Shown: positions 57,946 to 64,000 of the stretch, piece by piece | Layout of the letters: every line of letters starts with the position of its first letter | How positions within the stretch are numbered: position 1 is the stretch's first letter | Source of the DNA: Nematostella vectensis | Taxonomy: Eukaryota; Cnidaria; Anthozoa; Actiniaria; Edwardsiidae | Reading direction: 5' to 3' | NCBI RefSeq assembly: GCF_932526225.1 | Contig: NC_064043.1 | Location: 14,754,085-14,818,084, forward strand | DNA length: 64,000 bases | The notes under the pieces: generated by a model | The model's input: the letters and a program-made list of their open reading frames with translations, nothing else | The model's database searches: none | What the model was told of the DNA's origin: nothing | Program-made: the position numbers and the translations under genes

Positions 57946-60229
57946 ATTGAATATTGCTACCAACGGGCAGGCATACTCAATCTTTTTCGGCGTCGATTGC
58001 CGACTTTTTGTGGGACATTTGTGGGGCCACATGGCTGTTATTGCACCATCTCTTTCCTGATTGGCTATTCGTGCTCGCGTGATTTGAAATGTCGGATCTA
58101 TAAATAGTATACAAAGTATTTTTAGTTATAAATCAACTCAGCAATGCCACGTTAATTCTGTTTTCCCCTACTTTTTATAATAGAAAAGAAAAAAGGTAAA
58201 ATGACATTAAGGTACTCAGCATCTCGTTCGGTATCCTGTATATATTTTTGGCACACGAGAAAATAACTACGAAAATACACTTGCATTCACCAACCCCCAT
58301 CAACCCCCTCCCTCAACTCCAAGAAAGACCGAACTTCAGTGAGGGACATAACAGGATTCTTCATTTTACTCCAGGTATCCCATGTCACTAAACTCAACCC
58401 TATCTGAATGCATAAAAATGCATTTCCTATTATTATTATTATTAAATTATCTCCTCCCAAATTTTCGTCATTAATAAGACTTTTTCTTTTTGGTGTATTG
58501 TATTCATTCTTGTGGTTACAAGAGCACGACAGTTTGGGGTTTTGTTTCTATTTTCTGGAAAAAAGTATCCTAAATTACAAAAGACATAAACTATTGCATT
58601 ACTTTCAGAATGGACAATTTCGGTCAAAGAATAGCGAGAAAAATCCAATACTAACATTTTTACACCCGCGACGCGACCAAAGTGAGCGATTCGACCGCCT
58701 TGTCTCTAGTTGACGCGACCATGTAGCTTGACATATATAGTTATTAGAGATAAATCTTCTTCCTTTCCGCCGCTTGGACAGACTGCGTTGTCATATCTTA
58801 ACATCGTTAGCGTCGATTGAAAATTTGTACTTAACTTAAAAGCATACATACCTGAAAATTTGAAATAAGCGCCTTTATATTTTTCAGCTGGTAAAAATTT
58901 GACCAAGATCTGAAGTCGATCCCAAGGATATCAAGTTATATCTTAAATCCATGCTGTATCTTTGTTTTTTCTTCAAGAAATTGTTATGATATGCAGCTGG
59001 TTCTGACTCCTCTGTAGACAGATAAGAACCTGTACCCTGCTGGCAGAACCTGTTTTCTCTGTAATTCACTGGGCTGTCGTGAGGTCAGTCTCTTTACTCA
59101 ACTAGACTCGAAGCGTTTTTACCACTGTTGACAGCCACTCGTGACAAAACCACTCATCACAACCAATTATGACAACCATTCGTGAAAACAATACCTGACA
59201 AAATCACTACATTTCCAATAATTAAAATTGTGAGTGCGATGTTGAAGTGGAGCAGTTTCCCTCAGTACGATTCAAGATCATGCACAATTTTTTAAACAAA
59301 AACAAGATATTGAAAATATGGATGACATAACAGAAGATATAACATAACAACAACAACATTAAAAAAACAAGATTCCTTGCATTTATACATTTCTGGAGAC
59401 AAAGAAATGTCAATCCCATGGTTGAAATTGAAGTTAGAAAATTGAAAATTGTAGTTATGAAATTCTATAATGGTTGCCTACTGGAAAGACAGCTTTTGTG
59501 AAACATTTCCGCTTTATATCTGATTTCAGCATGCATTGGATATGATGTTTATCAGGTGTTGACTGATGTTGTAAAGCCAAAAATCATTGTGGTCGCTTAC
59601 GAGAGCTTAAAAATAAAATCTCAGTTGGTGGTTTGAAATTGTGGTCGTTAACGGGGCTGGTCGCACCGATAAGTTGGTCGCTTACGAGAGCTTAGAATTA
59701 CAGAGTTTTTGTGACAATTCAATCGGTGATTCGTGATCGTGGTCGTAATCGGAGCTGGTCGCTTAGGAGAGCTGTCGCTCAGAGAGCTTCGACTGTAGAT
59801 TATGACTAAGTATAAGCAATGTTTAAAGTGAAACTAAACAGTGATTTATCCTTTTTCCAGTTACAATAGCCATCCACTTGTTTGTTGCACGCTTTAGAAA
59901 TCGGCAAAATACGCCATGCGATCGTCGTAGAAAGACGCAGAAGATATTCTCATGAAGACAAGCTAAAGTCGTCGATAAAAACGAGCATAACGAGCTACCT
60001 TGCGTAGAATTAATTGCTATTAAATAAAACAACTCACTCTCATGAGTCAAATACCTAGTTTGAAAATCAAGCAATAAACCAGAGAGAGCAAGCTCTCGTA
60101 AGAGACCAGCTCCGTTAACGGCCGCAATTTTCAGTTCCCAAGGTGGTCGCTTACGAGAGCTTCAACTGTATAAATATATAAAAGATTATGACTAAATATA
60201 GGCAATGTTAAAAAGATGCGTCTTAGACC
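57946..60229. other. Intergenic region with scattered repeats
   Basis: No gene was supported. It contains the GGTCGCTTACGAGAGCTT repeat cluster (59591-60215). Confidence 0.4.
59591..60215. repeat. Repeat cluster with GGTCGCTTACGAGAGCTT motif and flanking direct repeat
   Basis: Exact copies start at 59591, 59676 and 60144, a variant lies near 59757, and a near-copy in inverted orientation lies at 60090-60107. The block GATTATGACTAARTATA with GCAATGTT occurs at 59798-59822 and again near 60185-60210. It looks like a MITE or several nested copies of one. Confidence 0.7.
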
Positions 60230-60375
60230 GGCACTTGAACTCAGGGACTGATGTGCAGTTTTAAATATCAAAAGGTAGTTTGTTCCATAGGCTAGGCGCG
60301 CACACCGAGAAGGCCCTCAGACCGTAAAAATTTAGTTTATTTGCCGGCTGCTCCAATAAAAGTCGATTAGCGGAC

Positions 60376-61590
60376 CTAAGTGCTCGCTTTGGTTGGTAGA
60401 GACATTAGATCACTGATGTATTCTGGAGCCTTGCCATGAGTAGCCTTATATGTAAGAAGTAAAACCTTTAAATCAATACGCTGCTGCACAGGGAGCCAAT
60501 GTAATTGCCTTAAAACTGGCGTTATATGATCGTATTTCCTCGTAAAAGTAATGAGTTGCGCAGCTGAGTTCAGTACATATTGGAGGCGCTTGATGAGATA
60601 GTCTGGCAGACCGACCAAAAGGGCATCACAACTATCTTGTCTGGATGTCACAAGAACATGTACTAATTTCTCTGTTGAGGCGAGGCTAAGATGTTTGCGC
60701 ACGTGTGAAATGTTTCTTTAATGATAAAAAAGCTGATTTACATATTTCACTAACGTGAGTCTCATAGTTCAAGGTGATGTCAAATATGACGCCAAGGTCC
60801 CGTGCACGATCAGATGTAGTGACAGAAGTGCCTGCGACCGAGACCTCATCAAGTGGTGGCTGGGGGCGATGCTTCGAATGGATTACCAGCAGCTCTTTCT
60901 TGTCGTTGTTTAGCTTTAGGTTGTTAGCCAACATACAAGAATCGATGTCATTGAGACAGGCCTCCATCTTAGCTCGCTCGCTTGTTACCTCTCCAGCGGA
61001 CTTAAAGCTTAGGTATATCTGGGTGTCATCAGCGTACATGTGATATCCAACTCCATGCCTTCGAAGGATAGCGCCAAGAGGGGTGGTATAGATGAGGTAC
61101 AGCATTGGCCCTAACACAGATCCTTGAGGTAGGCTGTGCCAACACTGGAGCGATCTACAGTGTCGAATGCTGCAGAAAGATCGAGCAATAGTAGCATGAC
61201 ACAGCCTCCATCGGCGATGACTCGCAGGACATCATTCTGGACCCTCAGTAGTGCGGTTTTGGTGCTATGGCTCTCTTTACAAGCTGACTGGAACAGATCC
61301 TCCAAGTTGTTGTTCCGCATGTGATTCTTCAGCTGAACATCGACAGCTTTCTCGCAAGTTTTTGCAAGAACCATGAGATTCGAGATGGGACGGTGGTTGT
61401 TGAAGACCTCATGATCCAGCGAAGGTTTCTTAAGCGAAGGTCCTAGCAGACCTCTCTTCATGTTCTCTGTCAATACACCGCTTTGAAGGGAACAGTTTAC
61501 CACCTTGTTAATAAACGACAGTATTGTGTCAAGGCAGCACTTCAGTACAGTTGCCGGCATCGGGTCCAACGCGCAGGATTTCAAACTTCA
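60376..61590 (-). pseudogene. L2-type LINE fragment (reverse transcriptase), decayed
   Basis: Minus-strand segments in order: [33 protein letters not shown], then the PQG/LGP block split by a frameshift near 61120 (AYLKDLC to [15 protein letters not shown]), [14 protein letters not shown] (active-site YADD), [15 protein letters not shown], and HWLPVQQRIDLKVLLLTYKA. The YADDTQIY and HWLPVQQRI motifs are typical of the L2 clade, unlike the FADD of the two CR1-like copies. Sequence between the AFDTVD and PQG blocks is deleted, and another frameshift lies near 60690, so it is inactive. Confidence 0.75.
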
Positions 61591-61599
61591 AACAAAATA

Positions 61600-63624
61600 G
61601 CATTTGTTAACAACCTTGAACTTTCCACAGAGCAGTGTGAAATGATATGTTCAAATACAAAAATGCAAGGGCAATGCAAGATGTGGTAAGGACAGCGAAG
61701 TGGTCGCATAACAGCTTCTTATTTTTTTCGGGGTCCGGTATCCATCAAATCGCGCGCGATTCCAAAGTTCGAAATAGTGAGTTGATTTGTAAAATGACCA
61801 TCGAAAACTGGATTTTTACTCCCGAGGTTATAGATCTTCACACTAAAACGGCATTTTATTTGTCATTTTATCTAGAATAATTGACTTTACGAAAAATCCG
61901 GCTTTAAACTCTAGTCTTTTGATAATTTCCAGCCATAATGATTTTGCAACGCGCGCAACAATTTCACGACAAATAACCATAGGAATGTACCTGCATAACC
62001 AAAGCCTCGGTCGATACGCCTAAGCCTCAGTTTGAAATTTCCCGGCATGACATTCCCGGTTAGTAAGTAGTTAATATTTTCCATCACAGGTTATCTTTAT
62101 TCCCTTTTGATTGTTCAACAATTTTTCTTACCGAGTGAAAGCACTTTACATCTTCATGTGCTTCCTTTTTTTGTACTTTCCTCATCCACTCATCCCTCTA
62201 TTCTCTGTTTACGGGCTAATTGTTTAACTCATGACTAAAACCGAGTTGATCTAGTGCAAATACAGCGGCTCTGGCATAGTCCCTAGGGGGCTCGATCAGA
62301 CATGAGATCACTCCCTTCACTCGATCAGTTACAGAGTTATTGTGGTGTGCTAGTTTTACAGCATCACTAAGGGATTTATTATCATAGACCAAAGAACTGT
62401 AAATTCCCCAATTATAAGGCCATTTATTCCCTGACTCAATTTGAGGGTTTGTGCTTTAATCACCAGAATTATCTTTCAAAAAACTCAAGTATTCCAACAT
62501 CTCACCTAATGTTTCGGTATCATCACCTTCTACACCTTTTGCTTTGCAATAACGGGAAAGGGGCATTTATTTGTGCCAAACGTTGTATCGTTAACTTGAA
62601 TTGTACGTTCATCAACATCGCAAGAAACATCCTCAGCGTGACTCGACTTTCAATAACAATGATTGAATATTCAATAGCATCAACGGACAATCAATAACGC
62701 AATTGGGCATTCATTCGAATGGAATGTACATTCTTTTGCATGCAACCGAAAATATAATTACGCGTTTGGACAATCAGTAGCGTTTATTCACAATCAGTTA
62801 TAAAAAATACAAAATTAATTAGTGATATTAACATAAACAAAGACAATCAACAAGCCTTTTCAGACAATCATGTTCATCAAGGTGGCATTTATGAATGTGA
62901 TTTGACAATCATTTGTTCGATTCAAACAAGCATTAAAAGAAAAGAAAATATCATTAGTTTTAGTGTTATTTTCGATTTTTAAATTGACATTTATCCCTGA
63001 ATTTGATCTCTATTAACACAGCGAGGAATATTGGTTTGCATAAAACGAAACTATTGCCCACATTTCGCTCCCGCGACTGTTCCTATGTTACGTTGTAATG
63101 CCTCTTGAGAAATGGACTAAAGGGCGGTAACTTTTTTTAACGTGTTTGTGCCGGTATCTAGTGGGTTGTTGTGGAAGTGTTTATTGATTTAAAAAGGCAG
63201 TTTGTTACGCACTTTAATTGCTCATTTATGTTCGTATTGAACCTACCGGGTTTAAGCGGGCGTTTTACGCGGTGTTGTTTTAATATAGGTCACTCTGAAA
63301 TGCAGAGAGCTAGTGGCTTTGCTATCTCACGAAATGCACACATTTAAGGTTTTTCCGTCACGTTTTTCCGTCGCCAAATCAAAGAAATTGTTAAAAGCAA
63401 ATTGATACTGTTTACTCGCGTTCTGATTCTAACTTGATTAATAAAGCATCATTACAACAAAAACGTTTCGCCGAGATCATGAGGTGCTAAGGCCTGGTTC
63501 AACTAGTTGACAGTAGACATATAGCTTCATTGTTTTTTCTCACTCAGTCCTCGACCGTTTTTTAGTTAGGAAAGCAAGGAGCTGTTCTCCCCACATCGCG
63601 TCCTTTCTGACTAACTTCGATAAA
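61600..63624. other. Intergenic region, AT-rich
   Basis: No recognised gene. From 62640 to 62930, ACAATCA and related heptamers recur at loose spacing in AT-rich DNA. Confidence 0.35.
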
Positions 63625-63728
63625 ATGGGGAGGCCAGGATGCAATGCCTTAGGCAAGGCCAGAGGCGTAACTGGCGGCGTGTTTGGAACGGGATCGTCCG
63701 GGCTAAGCCAACTATATTCAGGGTCTTA
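63625..63728 (+). CDS. Possible first coding exon of a gene leaving the window
   Basis: ATG at 63625 in a good context (AAAATGGGG) begins MGRPGCNALGKARGVTGGVF and stays open to a consensus donor (TTA|GTAAGT at 63729). Unspliced, it would stop at the next codon. The Gly-rich segment (GGVFGTGSSG) has no recognised family, though MG at the start could allow N-myristoylation. No second exon was found before 64000. Confidence 0.3.
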
Positions 63729-64000
63729 GTAAGTGATAAACGTAATACATGTGGGATAAGTTACTTCACTTTAAATTGCCATCGTGGGGTGGGCCCGCAT
63801 TGTTGATTTTTGATGTTGATAAGCGAGCTTTATAATAGGCATCAAAAATGGCAAATCGAGAAAGACATCCCATAGGTTTCTATAAAGCCCTAAATGAAAC
63901 TGTTCGTCTCAGTTCCAAGTTCTGACCAAAGTCGAAGCCGTTGTGCTTCAACCAAAGGGAGCAACCACACGCAGAAAGTCAAGGTCATGCAATCTCTGAA
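63729..64000 (+). other. Possible intron start at the right edge
   Basis: Follows the donor at 63729. No other signal recognised. Confidence 0.2.

Noticed and set aside
62640-62930. ACAATCA heptamer series as a regulatory array
   Set aside because: Spacing is loose and the region is AT-rich, so chance recurrence cannot be excluded without a statistical test.

Overview
The window reads as animal nuclear DNA, most likely from a cnidarian such as a sea anemone or coral. It shows spliced genes with GT/AG introns, introns full of minisatellites and microsatellites, several classes of animal retrotransposons and DNA transposons, and no bacterial operon structure. The species call is inference: it rests on the repeat-borne families (PHD-finger LINEs, G2E3-like HECT proteins, Crypton-like recombinases, integrase-core fragments) that are abundant in anthozoan genomes. 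No rRNA, convincing tRNA or CRISPR array was seen. Exon models were built by hand from splice consensus and phase agreement. || Region 1 (1-9600): the 3' part of a TFIIIA-like C2H2 zinc-finger gene on +, whose third visible intron holds a ~2 kb array of a 38-bp repeat. Then come two short inverted-repeat elements, a single-exon gene of unknown function (6542-7246), and a nearly perfect 32-bp-arm hairpin at 8643-8711. || Region 2 (9666-23849): a complete 17-exon + gene for a secreted 1137-residue protein. It has a signal peptide, a Cys-rich/EGF-like N terminus, one cadherin repeat, a furin-type site, then duplicated beta-sandwich (DUF11-like) modules and a Cys-containing C terminus. Every junction is in phase. 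Several introns carry tandem arrays, and two of these abut the 3' splice site. || Region 3 (23850-32800): mostly gene-poor, with a 322-bp MITE flanked by a 5-bp duplication, a tRNA-like Pol III unit, and an intact LINE ORF (1149 aa, minus) with a 2A-like motif, PHD finger, endonuclease and reverse transcriptase. || Region 4 (32900-40900): a single-exon unknown gene (+), a multi-exon transposase-like gene (-) with one frameshift, two related foldback repeats, a multi-exon tyrosine-recombinase-like gene (-), and a fragment of a second copy. || Region 5 (41900-54400): a graveyard of repeat-borne genes: SGNH-hydrolase fragment, chromodomain ORF, LINE tail, Copia gag with its probable LTR inserted in a SAP-domain ORF, DEDDh exonuclease fragment, two different HECT E3 genes (one starting with a zinc ribbon, one with an intact catalytic Cys but three lesions), a zinc-finger/homeodomain-like fragment and an integrase-core fragment. 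|| Region 6 (54400-64000): a LINE cut in two by a TTAA-flanked Kolobok-like transposon, the two halves rejoining in frame when the insert is removed; a decayed L2-type LINE; small repeats; and a possible first exon of a new + gene near the right edge. || The two conventional host genes (zinc-finger and cadherin-module) lie in the left third. The right two thirds are layered mobile-element DNA with clear examples of one element inserted in another.
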